Shown here: one piece after another, positions 1 through 7,950 of the stretch
How the letters are laid out: each line of letters starts with the position of its first letter
Numbering within the stretch: the first letter of the stretch is position 1
DNA from: Campylobacter concisus
GTDB lineage: Bacteria; Campylobacterota; Campylobacteria; Campylobacterales; Campylobacteraceae
DNA: 64,000 bases
Direction of reading: 5' to 3'
Assembly (NCBI RefSeq): GCF_002165775.1
Contig: NZ_NDYP01000007.1
Span: 1-64,000, forward strand
Notes under the pieces: model-generated
The model's database searches: none
What the model was told of the DNA's origin: nothing
What the model saw: only the letters and a program-made list of their open reading frames with translations
Made by a program: the position numbers and the translations under genes

Positions 1-335
1 CTGGCTCAATCGATCACTTGTTTAGATTTCAAAGATTGACTAATAGTTTAACAATTGTAAGTTAAAAGAACAACGATAAAAAGAAAAGGCTTTATTAACC
101 AATGAAGTTAAAGGTGGTTTCTTATTTCGTGAGCTGGAATTATATATGAGCAATACTTAAATATAGTTGAAATATTTAGGGAATTTTAGAAAAAATTGTT
201 AGACGCTTAAAAATTTTAAAGTATGTATTTTTATTATAGGTTTATAGGGTTTAGTTTTTGAAGTATAAATTTGGAGAGTTTTTGCTCTCCATTATAATTA
301 AGCATTAAATTATGTGAACTTTTACACAATATCTA
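1..335. other. Left-edge non-coding stretch
   Basis: No open frame with a plausible start and ribosome site is visible on either strand, and no tRNA fold was found. The stretch is AT-rich. Its only clear structure is a small hairpin at 273-290 beside the end of ridA. It may be the trailing flank of something that ends left of the window. Confidence 0.4.
273..290 (-). terminator. Hairpin after ridA
   Basis: GGAGAG (273-278) pairs with CTCTCC (285-290) across a 6-nt loop, 46 bp beyond the ridA stop. On the minus strand it is followed by AAATTTAT rather than a true T run, so termination may be weak. Confidence 0.35.
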
Positions 336-710
336 TTAATAAGCCGCGATAAGCTCTATTTCTACAAGTGCGTCTTTTGGCAAGGTCTTAACAGCTACTG
401 TACTTCTGGCAGGATAAGGCTCTTTAAAAAATTTAGCATACACAGTATTTACTTTAGCAAAATCTCCCATATCTGCTAGAAATATTGTAGTCTTTATGAC
501 ATTATCAAAATTAAGTCCTGCTTCAGCCAAGATATTTTTTAAATTTTCAAGAGATTGCTCAGCTTGGGCCTCTACGCTACTACCTGCAAACTCACCCGCT
601 GATGTGACACCAAGCTGACCTGAGATAAATAAAAATCCATTTGAGCTAATAGCTTGAGAATATGGCCCAATCGCTTGTGGAGCATTTTTTGTTGAGATTT
701 GTTTTTTCAT
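336..710 (-). CDS. ridA: RidA family reactive enamine/imine deaminase
   Basis: A 124-residue protein of the usual RidA (YjgF/YER057c) length. Family members hydrolyse reactive enamine/imine intermediates such as 2-aminoacrylate released by PLP enzymes, acting in the cytosol as trimers. The family signs are present: GPYSQAI near residue 15, the ISGQLG strand near 29, and the C-terminal segment with Arg102 and Glu118, which match the substrate-binding arginine and glutamate of the family. The ATG has an AGGAGA ribosome site at 715-720. The gene stands alone, divergent from the next one. Function is assigned by family. Confidence 0.93.
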   Translation of the reverse strand: MKKQISTKNAPQAIGPYSQAISSNGFLFISGQLGVTSAGEFAGSSVEAQAEQSLENLKNILAEAGLNFDNVIKTTIFLADMGDFAKVNTVYAKFFKEPYPARSTVAVKTLPKDALVEIELIAAY

Positions 711-776
711 ATTTTCTCCTTTTGAAATTTTTTAAAATCCTACTATAAATTTTCTAAATTTTTAGTCTCCAAAGGC

Positions 777-782
777 TATAAT
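777..782 (+). promoter_or_regulatory. -10 box for the gene at 801
   Basis: TATAAT in the context GGCTATAATGGGC, 18 bp before the ATG. No -35 element is evident, as is usual for sigma70 promoters in Campylobacter. Confidence 0.5.
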
Positions 783-800
783 GGGCAAAATTTCAAAAGG

Positions 801-1280
801 ATGAAGATGCAAAATATACTCGCACCAAATGAGTTTTTAGATGATTATGTACTCAGTGCTGAGTTGGCTAAAAATGCTGGCATCTCATCAAATGCTTATC
901 TTTTTTGGAAAAACGTCATAAGTGCTAAATTTGAAAACTCAAGAATAGTTTTTCTTAGAAAAAATAGCATTCCAGTCAAATTTCAAAACATTATAAAAAC
1001 CTGTACGCCTTTAAATGGCCTTATTCCAACAGGCGTATTTTGCTCTTTTACCTCGCTTGCTCCTTCTCATCTTGTAGCAAAAAATGGCTCTAAGATCTAC
1101 GAGCTCTTTAAATTTCATGAGATTTGTGGCATCAAATTTATAGACTTGAAGAAATTTTATGATGATTTTAATCTTAGCTATTCTTATAGAATTTACATTG
1201 AAAAGTGCAAATTTTTCTCACCTGCACCATTTGAAAAACGCATAAAATTAACCGAAACTATGTGTCTTGGATATTATTAA
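801..1280 (+). CDS. Hypothetical protein, 159 aa
   Basis: Not recognised. It is a soluble-looking protein with no signal peptide and no long hydrophobic helix, rich in Lys, Phe and Ser, with scattered cysteines. The coding call rests on a TATAAT box just upstream, an AAAGGATG ribosome site that makes a short spacer to the ATG (or places the start two codons later at the second ATG), an unbroken frame, and a strong hairpin immediately after the stop. Codon use matches its neighbours. It lies between divergent ridA and convergent fumarase genes, so context gives no functional clue. Confidence 0.7.
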   Translation: MKMQNILAPNEFLDDYVLSAELAKNAGISSNAYLFWKNVISAKFENSRIVFLRKNSIPVKFQNIIKTCTPLNGLIPTGVFCSFTSLAPSHLVAKNGSKIYELFKFHEICGIKFIDLKKFYDDFNLSYSYRIYIEKCKFFSPAPFEKRIKLTETMCLGYY

Positions 1281-1283
1281 ATT

Positions 1284-1305
1284 CCGCTAGCTAGCTTGCT
1301 AGCGG
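1284..1305. terminator. Bidirectional terminator
   Basis: CCGCTAGC (1284-1291) and GCTAGCGG (1298-1305) form a perfect 8-bp stem with a 6-nt loop between two convergent genes. Each side is AT-rich. Confidence 0.7.
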
Positions 1306-1312
1306 GATAAAT

Positions 1313-1873
1313 TTATATCTTTTTGTAAGGTGCTTGTCCAACTTCATAGAAGTTATTACCTTCGCAGTCAATGGCTACTATCGCTGGAAAGTCCTCGACG
1401 GTAAGCCTAGCAACTGCCTCTGGTCCTAGCTCTGGATAAGCTAGCACTTCATATTTTTTGATACTTTGGCTAATGAGAGCTCCGATGCCGCCGATAGCAA
1501 CCATATAAACACAGCATGATTTTTTCATAGCCTCGACTACTGCGTCACTCCTGTAGCCTTTGCCGATCATACCATTTATACCAACTTCATTTATCATAGT
1601 TGGGGTGTATTTATCCATTCTGCCGCTTGTTGTTGGGCCTGCTGCACCGATAGCTTGATTTGGCTTGGCTGGAGTTGGTCCAACGTAGTAGACAGTCTCA
1701 CCCTTTAGCTCAACTGGTAGTTTTTCGCCGCGTGACAATGTTTCAGTAAGTGCCTTATGTGCAGCATCACGAGCTGCTATGATAGTGCCTGATATTAGGA
1801 CATTATCACCTGCTTTTAGGCTCTTTACCACCTCTTTATCAAATGGTGCTGTTATTCTTTTTACTTCTGACAT
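1313..1873 (-). CDS. Class I fumarate hydratase, beta subunit
   Basis: A 186-residue protein matching the C-terminal domain of iron-sulfur fumarases (Fumerase_C, TtdB-like). With the alpha subunit it interconverts fumarate and malate in the TCA cycle. Seen in the sequence: a glycine-rich PTPAKPNQAIGAAGP segment and TTSGRMDKYTP, both typical of the beta subunit, followed by GxxGMIGKG. It lies 9 bp after the alpha gene and must be co-transcribed with it. Tartrate dehydratase is the close alternative, but without a tartrate locus fumarase is far more likely. This two-gene form is usual in Campylobacter. Confidence 0.92.
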   Translation of the reverse strand: MSEVKRITAPFDKEVVKSLKAGDNVLISGTIIAARDAAHKALTETLSRGEKLPVELKGETVYYVGPTPAKPNQAIGAAGPTTSGRMDKYTPTMINEVGINGMIGKGYRSDAVVEAMKKSCCVYMVAIGGIGALISQSIKKYEVLAYPELGPEAVARLTVEDFPAIVAIDCEGNNFYEVGQAPYKKI

Positions 1874-1882
1874 TTTCTCTCC

Positions 1883-2728
1883 TTAAAGCTCAGCGTCTGC
1901 GTGGCGTGCAGCATGGCAGTTAATGTTTATAGCAACAGGAAGACCTGCTATGTGGGTTGGATACCACTCGACATTTACTTTAACAGCAGTGGTGTCACCA
2001 CCAAGCCCCTGAGGACCAACACCAGTTTTGCAAGCAAGCTCTAGTAGCTCATCTTCTAATTTGGCATATCTTGGATCAGAATTTTTACTATCGACTGAAC
2101 GAACTGCTGCTTCTTTTGCCAAAAGTGCTGCCTTATCCATCGTACCGCCTATGCCAACGCCTATTGTTAGTGGAGGACAGGCATTTGGTCCAGCGTATTT
2201 TACAGCCTCTAAAAAGACTTTTTTTACACCCTCTATACCATCAGCTGGTACAAGCATTTTTAAAACTGATTTATTCTCACTACCAAAACCTTTTGGAGCT
2301 ACTTTTATCTTTAGCTTATCTCCTGGTACGATTCTAGTGTGGATGACGGCTGGAGTGTTATTTGTGGTATTTTTTCTCTCAAAAAGTGGCTCAGCAACGA
2401 CTGACTTTCTTAAATAGCCTTCAATGTAGCCTTCCGCAATACCCTCATTTATCGCATCTTCAATATATCCACCCTCAATATGCACATCTTGGCCAATCTG
2501 CACAAAAACAACCGTCATACCGGTGTCTTGGCAGATAGGTGCAACGCCCTCTTCCGCAAGCTTAGCATTTTGTAAAATTTTGCCCAAAATGTCTTTGCCT
2601 AGTGACGAACTTTCGCTACATTGTGCCTTTGTAAAAGCAGCCTTTAGATCTGGTGTTACAACATAACAGGCCTGTTTGCAAAGCTTGGCAACGACTTCTC
2701 TTATATCTTTTACATTTATTATTCTCAT
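1883..2728 (-). CDS. Class I fumarate hydratase, alpha subunit
   Basis: A 281-residue protein of the Fumerase/TtdA type that carries the [4Fe-4S] cluster of the oxygen-sensitive class I enzyme. Visible family marks are the PICQDTGM segment (near residue 63, with its cluster-ligand Cys), the NACPPLTIGVGIGG segment (Cys ligand and loop), and GVGPQGLGGDTTA near the C-terminus. It is the first gene of a two-gene operon with the beta subunit. An oxygen-sensitive fumarase suits a microaerophile. Tartrate dehydratase is the only real alternative. Confidence 0.93.
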   Translation of the reverse strand: MRIINVKDIREVVAKLCKQACYVVTPDLKAAFTKAQCSESSSLGKDILGKILQNAKLAEEGVAPICQDTGMTVVFVQIGQDVHIEGGYIEDAINEGIAEGYIEGYLRKSVVAEPLFERKNTTNNTPAVIHTRIVPGDKLKIKVAPKGFGSENKSVLKMLVPADGIEGVKKVFLEAVKYAGPNACPPLTIGVGIGGTMDKAALLAKEAAVRSVDSKNSDPRYAKLEDELLELACKTGVGPQGLGGDTTAVKVNVEWYPTHIAGLPVAININCHAARHADAEL

Positions 2729-2969
2729 CTTTACTCCTCGTAAAAAACAATTTTTAATTATATTAACTATATTTAAAATTTAAGATTAAATTTTACTGCT
2801 CTATATCTACTCGAAAAATTTATATGAGTTTATTTTGTTTGGCCACAACTAGAAGACTTATCTAAAACAAATTTAATGAAATAAGTGATGGCGAAAATTG
2901 AGTCTAGAGCATCACAATATTGATAGGAATTTACATAACATGGCTTATTTAAGCCATAAATACATAAAT

Positions 2970-4310
2970 TTAAGACTGAATGCTCTCCTCTTCATTTTTT
3001 ATCTTTTTTCTAACTTTGACTCGTGATATGCTAGCTCCATCCATCTTTCTTACTTCGTAGTAGCAGTTTTCATCCTCGATCTTATCACCCACAACTGGCA
3101 AACGACCGATTAGATTGAAGACGTATCCACCGATCGTTACTTGATCTGTCTCTTCATCAAAGCTTATACCAAGAAGCTCTTCAACGCTCTCTAGATCATA
3201 TCTGCCTTGGAATTCATAAATATTGTCATTTATCTTTTTATAGTGTTGATCGACTTCATCGTGCTCGTCATTAAAATCACCAAGCACCTCTTCCATTATA
3301 TCTTCCATCGTAAGAAGTCCGGCTGTGCCGCCATACTCATCGACTACAAGTGCAGCCGAAATTTGCTCTTTATTCATCATTACAAGCACTTTTGAAATAG
3401 AAAGGCTCTCAGGCACGATGACAAATTTACGAACAATTGAGTCAAAACTCTTCTCTTTATCTTTGCTAAAGTGAAGCTGCAAAATATCTCTAATATGTAT
3501 CATGCCCAAAATGATATCTTTTGAGCCGTCTATATAAGGAAAGCGAGTGTATTTTGACTCAAATACGACCTGCAAATTCTCTTCAAAGCTCTTTTGTTTA
3601 TTTATACAGATCATATCGCGCCTTGGTGTCATGATCTCTTTTGCGACTGTGTCACTAAAATCGACTGCATTTTTAATAATCTCGGTCTCAAAGCTATCAA
3701 GCACACCACCCTTTAAACTCTCGCCAACAATGATTTTTATCTCTTCTTCAGAGTGGGCTAGCTCATTTTCTTTAGCTGGCTGGATGCCTAAAATTTTAAG
3801 TCCAATGGTCGCTAAAATATCAAAAAGCTTAATTACAGGGGAAAATAGCACCCAGAAAAAGTGAAGTGGACGAGCAATTTTTAATACTGAAGTCTCGGCC
3901 TTCGCGATAGCAACTGACTTTGGCACAAGCTCACCCATTACAACGTGAAGTAGGGTAATAAGCGTAAATGCGATCGCAAAACCAACTGTATGAACTAAGA
4001 TATCGCTAAAATTGAAGAAATTTTTAAGTGGAGCTTCTATAAGTCTTGCAACTGCTGGCTCACCGATCCAACCAAGAGCAAGCGAGCTTAGTGTGATACC
4101 AAGCTGAGTGGCACTAAGATAAGTATCAAGCTTGTTTGACATCTCAAAAGCAAGCTGGGCGTTTGGCTTTTTCTCCTTGATAAGCTCTTCAAGTCTAGAC
4201 TTACGAACTTTAACAAGAGAAAATTCTGATAAAACAAAAAAGGCATTTAGTAAAATGAATACAATGGCAAGTATTACCATTAAAAGCGAATTATCGCTAC
4301 TGGGGTTCAA
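2970..4310 (-). CDS. CorC/HlyC-type CNNM transport protein
   Basis: A 446-residue inner-membrane protein. Order of parts: an N-terminal CNNM (DUF21) region with about four hydrophobic segments within residues 1-170, then two CBS motifs (EIMTPRRDM near 215 and the VDEYGGTAGLLTMEDI segment near 315), then a CorC_HlyC domain near 360-440. The family is linked to Mg2+/Co2+ efflux, and the old label haemolysin is misleading. The protein ends in a charged KVRKKIKNEEE tail. It is divergent from the symporter gene and has no operon partner. Substrate is inferred from the family only. Confidence 0.88.
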   Translation of the reverse strand: MNPSSDNSLLMVILAIVFILLNAFFVLSEFSLVKVRKSRLEELIKEKKPNAQLAFEMSNKLDTYLSATQLGITLSSLALGWIGEPAVARLIEAPLKNFFNFSDILVHTVGFAIAFTLITLLHVVMGELVPKSVAIAKAETSVLKIARPLHFFWVLFSPVIKLFDILATIGLKILGIQPAKENELAHSEEEIKIIVGESLKGGVLDSFETEIIKNAVDFSDTVAKEIMTPRRDMICINKQKSFEENLQVVFESKYTRFPYIDGSKDIILGMIHIRDILQLHFSKDKEKSFDSIVRKFVIVPESLSISKVLVMMNKEQISAALVVDEYGGTAGLLTMEDIMEEVLGDFNDEHDEVDQHYKKINDNIYEFQGRYDLESVEELLGISFDEETDQVTIGGYVFNLIGRLPVVGDKIEDENCYYEVRKMDGASISRVKVRKKIKNEEESIQS

Positions 4311-4469
4311 TTATGATCCTTAAGAGTTAAAAATTTTTGCCTGATTATAGCGAATTTATATTTAGCGGTCAAATTATCCACGCTCAAAAGTAACAATATT
4401 TCTTAAATTTAAGATTTATAAAAAGTTCTTAAATCATATTTTGATAACATTATTTTCATCACTAAATTT

Positions 4470-5795
4470 ATGGATTTTACAATGAGCAAAAAGAATTTTT
4501 CATCGCGCTGGGCATTTATATTGGCCTGTGTTGGATCAGCAGTTGGCATGGCAAATGTCTGGGGCTTTCCTTATAAACTTGGCACAAATGGTGGTGCAGC
4601 GTTTTTACTCATCTATGTTTTTTTTATAGCTCTTTTTTCATATGTTGGTCTAAGTGCGGAGTATGCGATCGGCAGACGTGCAAAAACTGGTACGCTTGGA
4701 TCATATAAATATGCTTGGCAAAGTAGAAATTTTGGCGTATTTGGCAGTATTATTGGCTGGCTTCCGCTTGCTGGCTCACTTTGTATAGCCATCGGCTACG
4801 CAGTCATCATCGCCTACGTACTAAAAGCCCTTACTCAGGCACTTACTGGCTCATTTATGAGCGTTGACACGAATGTTTGGTTTAACTCATTTGCACTTCA
4901 AGATTACTCAGTCTTGCCTTATCATTTTATTATCGTTGTTGGCACGCTTCTTACACTATTTTTTGGGGCAAAAAGTATCGAAAAAACTAATAAAATAATG
5001 ATGCCACTATTTTTCGTATTGTTTAGCATTCTGGCTATAAATGTCGCGATGCTGCCAAATGCGTTTGATGGGTATAAATTCCTTTTTATTCCTGACTTTA
5101 GTAAGCTTGCAGACCCAATGGTATGGGTTTCTGCGATGGGTCAAGCCTTTTTCTCGCTCTCTATCACAGGATCTGGCATGATAGTTTATGGAGCTTACCT
5201 TTCAAAAGATGAAGATATCGTTGAAAGTGCTAAAACTACGGCCTTTTTTGATACTATTGCGGCTCTTGTGGCGGCTCTTGTTATGATCCCAGCGGTCTTT
5301 GCCTATGCTATGGATCCAGCCGAAGGTCCAAAGCTACTTTTTGTAACGCTTCCAAAAATTTTACAAAATATGATCGGTGGACAAATTTTTGCCATTATTT
5401 TATTTACAGCTGTTATCTTTGGCGGTATCACCTCACTTCAAAATATGTTTGAGGTCGTGGCTGAGTCGCTTATGCATAAATTTCCGTTTCTTAATAGATT
5501 TTGGACACTCACGCTACTTTGTGCAGTTTGCTTTGGCATAGGAGCATTTATGGAGCCTATTAGCAGTTGGGGGCCTTGGATGGACTTTGTGTCGATCTAT
5601 ATCATTCCAATTGGCGCGGTAATCGGAGCTATTTCTTGGTTTTGGGTCATTAAAAAAGATGAAATTTTAGACGAGATAAATTCTGGAGCAAATAAATCTT
5701 ATGGTAATTTCTGGTATTTTGTAGGCAAATTTATCTACGTTCCGCTAACATTTTTACTTTGTATCATAGCCGTAAGTAAGGGAATTTCTTTTTAA
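4470..5795 (+). CDS. Na+-dependent symporter, neurotransmitter (NSS/LeuT) family
   Basis: A 441-residue polytopic membrane protein with about 11 hydrophobic segments. The first helix carries the family signature NVWGFPYKLGTNGG, whose unwound region binds Na+ and substrate in LeuT. Bacterial members usually import amino acids. The frame opens at 4470, but a second ATG at 4482 gives MSKKNF, a more typical start; neither has a strong ribosome site. The gene stands alone and ends inside a 14-bp inverted repeat that acts as terminator. The transported amino acid cannot be read from the sequence. Confidence 0.9.
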   Translation: MDFTMSKKNFSSRWAFILACVGSAVGMANVWGFPYKLGTNGGAAFLLIYVFFIALFSYVGLSAEYAIGRRAKTGTLGSYKYAWQSRNFGVFGSIIGWLPLAGSLCIAIGYAVIIAYVLKALTQALTGSFMSVDTNVWFNSFALQDYSVLPYHFIIVVGTLLTLFFGAKSIEKTNKIMMPLFFVLFSILAINVAMLPNAFDGYKFLFIPDFSKLADPMVWVSAMGQAFFSLSITGSGMIVYGAYLSKDEDIVESAKTTAFFDTIAALVAALVMIPAVFAYAMDPAEGPKLLFVTLPKILQNMIGGQIFAIILFTAVIFGGITSLQNMFEVVAESLMHKFPFLNRFWTLTLLCAVCFGIGAFMEPISSWGPWMDFVSIYIIPIGAVIGAISWFWVIKKDEILDEINSGANKSYGNFWYFVGKFIYVPLTFLLCIIAVSKGISF

Positions 5796-5828
5796 ATTTA
5801 GCTCGCCAAAAAATGAGCTAAATTTAAA
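5791..5828. terminator. Bidirectional terminator, 14-bp stem
   Basis: TTTAAATTTAGCTC (5791-5804) and GAGCTAAATTTAAA (5815-5828) are perfect inverted copies with a 10-nt loop, placed between convergent genes and overlapping the symporter stop codon. Confidence 0.8.
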
Positions 5829-5839
5829 AATTTTTGAAG

Positions 5840-6289
5840 TTATCTTAGTTTTTTTGTGCCGATGTAAGTAGCAAAAATTTCTTGTGAGCCATCTTTTTTA
5901 AATAAAATAACATCGTATTGCTCGGCTTTACTGCCTTGCTCCATACCTTGGCTCTCCATCGGCATGCCAGGTACTGCGATACCAACTACGTCTTTTGGCT
6001 TGAGCTCTAGTAGGCGCTTTACCTCATCGGCCGGAACATGGCCTTCTATGATATATCCATCGATAATTGCTGTATGGCAGCTTGAAAGCTCTAGTGGCAC
6101 GTGAAATTCTTTCTTAACCTTGACCATATCATCTACTTTGATGGTCTCTTCGCTAAATCCGGCCTTCTGCATCGCCTCACCCCAGCTAGTACAACATCCA
6201 CAAGTTGGGCTTTTATAGACCTTCATATCAGCCGCAAATGCAAGTGTTGCAAAAAAGCCAAGAGCCAAAAATGCTAATTTCTTCATCAT
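5840..6289 (-). CDS. DUF411 metal-binding exported protein
   Basis: A 149-residue protein with a Sec signal peptide (hydrophobic LAFLALGFFATLAFA) and a DUF411 domain. The mature N-terminus has a SPTCGCC cysteine cluster, followed by SCHTAIIDGY and GHVPADEV, which are constant in this family. Related proteins sit in copper- and arsenic-resistance loci, so periplasmic copper handling is a reasonable inference but is not shown here. A Met-rich MPMESQGMEQG stretch near residue 115 could add metal ligands. The ATG has an AAAGGAAA ribosome site. It has no metal-resistance neighbours. Confidence 0.85.
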   Translation of the reverse strand: MMKKLAFLALGFFATLAFAADMKVYKSPTCGCCTSWGEAMQKAGFSEETIKVDDMVKVKKEFHVPLELSSCHTAIIDGYIIEGHVPADEVKRLLELKPKDVVGIAVPGMPMESQGMEQGSKAEQYDVILFKKDGSQEIFATYIGTKKLR

Positions 6290-6362
6290 TTTCCTTTACG
6301 TAAAATTTGCAAAATGATATAGCTCACATTTAAATTTTATATAAATGCTTAATATTGCTTGC

Positions 6363-6368
6363 TATAAT
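6363..6368 (+). promoter_or_regulatory. -10 box for the SbmA/BacA-like gene
   Basis: TATAAT in TTGCTATAATTCGCC, 27 bp before the ATG at 6395. Confidence 0.5.
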
Positions 6369-6394
6369 TCGCCAAAATTTACAAAAGGCACTTT

Positions 6395-7363
6395 ATGTTT
6401 TCATCATTTTTTAAAGATAAAAAATGGGCACTCTGGGCTTACGGCGGGGCGCTATTTATCATTTTGCTACTTGTTTATCAAACTCATTTAAATGTCCGTA
6501 TTAACGAGTGGTATAAAAATTTTTACGATATTGTACAAAACTCAAAAGATCATGATGTAAGTGAATTTTGGCGTGAAATTTTTAACTTCATAAAAATTGC
6601 TATGCCCTATGTTATAACTTATACAGTTATCTCATTTTTTGCCAGCCACTGGGTCTTTCGCTGGAGAGAGGCGATGACGTTTAGATATCTAAAATTTTGG
6701 CAAAACTGCAAAAGTGACATCGAAGGCAGTTCACAGCGTATCCAAGAAGATGTCTACCGCTTTGCAAAAATAATGGAAAGCCTTGGCGTGCAAGTTTTAA
6801 GGGCGATCATGACGCTAATTGCCTTTATACCAGTGCTTTGGGAGCTAAGCAAGAGCGTGAGTTTGCCTTACATCAAAGATATCGAAGGCTCGCTTGTTTA
6901 TATTGCTTTAATAATTAGTATCGGTGGTTTAATTATTTCGTGGTTTGTGGGCATTAAACTCCCACATATCGAGTATAACAACCAAAAAGCAGAAGCAGCA
7001 TTTAGAAAAGAGCTAGTTTACGGCGAAGATGATAAGTCTAAATTTTGCCAGCCAAACGTCATGATAGAGCTTTTTACGGGCGTAAAGTTAAATTATTACA
7101 AACTATTTTTGCACTACGGCTACTTTAACCTTTGGCTCATCTCATTTTCACAAATTCTTGTCATCGTGCCTTATGTCATCATGGGAAATGGCCTATTTAG
7201 CGGCGTTATAACGCTTGGTGTGCTTATACAAGCTAGCAACGCTTTTTCTCAAGTTAGAGAGAGTTTTAGCGTCTTTATAGATAACTGGACGACGATAACA
7301 GAGCTAAGATCTGTAAATAAACGTTTGAGAGAATTTGAGAGAAATATAAATTATAAGGCGTAG
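6395..7363 (+). CDS. SbmA/BacA-like membrane transporter, short form
   Basis: A 322-residue inner-membrane protein of the SbmA/BacA family, proton-driven importers of peptides such as microcins, bleomycin and proline-rich antimicrobial peptides. Matching stretches in order: NEWYKNFYDIVQN, FRWREAMTF, QRIQEDVYRFA, MTLIAFIPVLWEL, GIKLPHIEYNNQ, EAAFRKELVYGEDD and, near the end, ITLGVLIQASNAFSQVR. E. coli SbmA is about 400 residues; this protein lacks roughly the first 80, including the first membrane helix. The TATAAT box at 6363 and the ATG close behind it suggest that the short form is genuine rather than truncated. The substrate is unknown. Confidence 0.85.
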   Translation: MFSSFFKDKKWALWAYGGALFIILLLVYQTHLNVRINEWYKNFYDIVQNSKDHDVSEFWREIFNFIKIAMPYVITYTVISFFASHWVFRWREAMTFRYLKFWQNCKSDIEGSSQRIQEDVYRFAKIMESLGVQVLRAIMTLIAFIPVLWELSKSVSLPYIKDIEGSLVYIALIISIGGLIISWFVGIKLPHIEYNNQKAEAAFRKELVYGEDDKSKFCQPNVMIELFTGVKLNYYKLFLHYGYFNLWLISFSQILVIVPYVIMGNGLFSGVITLGVLIQASNAFSQVRESFSVFIDNWTTITELRSVNKRLREFERNINYKA

Positions 7364-7447
7364 GGGTAAATTTAAGATATAGCGTCTAAATTTTGAATTT
7401 ATGCTGTCATAAAACAAGCAGCACGCTAAATGTGCTTTATCATCAGG

Positions 7448-7560
7448 CAAATTTTAAAATTTATGAGCGAGCATATCACGACTCTAAATTTAGTGGCGAG
7501 TGGCTACGAGGCTTAAATTTAGTAGTCTGCTAAGGCGAGTGAGTAAGATTTTAAAATTTG
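7448..7560. repeat. Diverged repeat unit, copy 1
   Basis: Starts and ends in the palindrome-like AAATTTTAAAATTT/ATTTTAAAATTTG. Inside are GAGCGAG, CTCTAAATTTAG and GGCGAGTGAGT stretches that match copy 2 (7721-7834) in order. A hairpin of the form GCAC...GTGC (7421-7435) precedes it, as a hairpin precedes copy 2. Confidence 0.55.
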
Positions 7561-7580
7561 CTTTGCGATATAAATTTACC

Positions 7581-7635
7581 AAAAAGGGAGACAAGGGGAC
7601 TTGAATTACGAAGCCGTCCCCTTATCCCCCTTTTT
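7581..7635. repeat. Long G/C-armed hairpin
   Basis: The arm at 7581-7600 (AAAAAGGGAGACAAGGGGAC) pairs with 7616-7635 across a 15-nt loop. Eighteen of 20 positions are Watson-Crick pairs; the other two can wobble on one strand. Six A/T bases at each foot make it a terminator-like structure on either strand, although no gene ends nearby. Confidence 0.7.
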
Positions 7636-7720
7636 AAATCCTCCAATCCCCTCGCACGTTCAAAGTGCATGCGATAGCACTATCGTGCCGCATGCGTTTT
7701 ATTATTGGGCAAGTATCAAG

Positions 7721-7834
7721 TAAATTTTAAAATTTCATGAACGAGTAATTTCGGCTCTAAAATTTGAGCTAAGCGATAAGCGAAGCCAAATTTTAGTAGC
7801 CAATTCTTGCGAGTGAATGAGATTTTAAAATTTA
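7721..7834. repeat. Diverged repeat unit, copy 2
   Basis: The second copy of the unit at 7448-7560: AAATTTTAAAATTTC, GAACGAG, CGGCTCTAAAATTTGAG, then GCGAGTGAATGAGATTTTAAAATTT. It is preceded by a GCATGC-armed hairpin around 7667-7692 and by TTATTATTGGGC, which matches TTATCATCAGGC ahead of copy 1. Confidence 0.55.
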
Positions 7835-7914
7835 CAAAAGTATTAAATTTGTATTTTTGAAATCGCAAAATTTAAATTTCATCCTTCGTTTAACAATGCA
7901 TATCCAACTCAGGC

Positions 7915-7920
7915 TATAAT
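7915..7920 (+). promoter_or_regulatory. -10 box for the M48 protease gene
   Basis: TATAAT in CAGGCTATAATACGC, 31 bp upstream of the ATG at 7951. Confidence 0.5.
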
Positions 7921-7950
7921 ACGCAAAATTTTAGTCCAAAAAGGATAAAA

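Larger units (their letters stand above)
7364..7950. other. 590-bp non-coding block with hairpins and a diverged duplication
   Basis: No credible gene. The block holds a strong G-rich hairpin (7581-7635), a GCATGC-armed hairpin near 7667-7692, and two diverged copies of a roughly 113-bp unit (7448-7560 and 7721-7834), each bounded by AAATTTTAAAATTT palindromes. It ends in the promoter of the M48 protease gene. Confidence 0.7.

Noticed and set aside
1..170. Possible end of an rRNA operon or spacer
   Set aside because: The sequence faintly recalls rRNA flanks, but no 23S, 5S or tRNA end could be matched.
2028..2417. Plus-strand 129-codon frame inside the fumarase alpha gene
   Set aside because: Opposite strand to a clearly recognised enzyme; Ser- and Phe-rich composition is a typical shadow.
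7448..7834. CRISPR-like array
   Set aside because: Only two diverged units of over 100 bp, without uniform spacers or cas genes.
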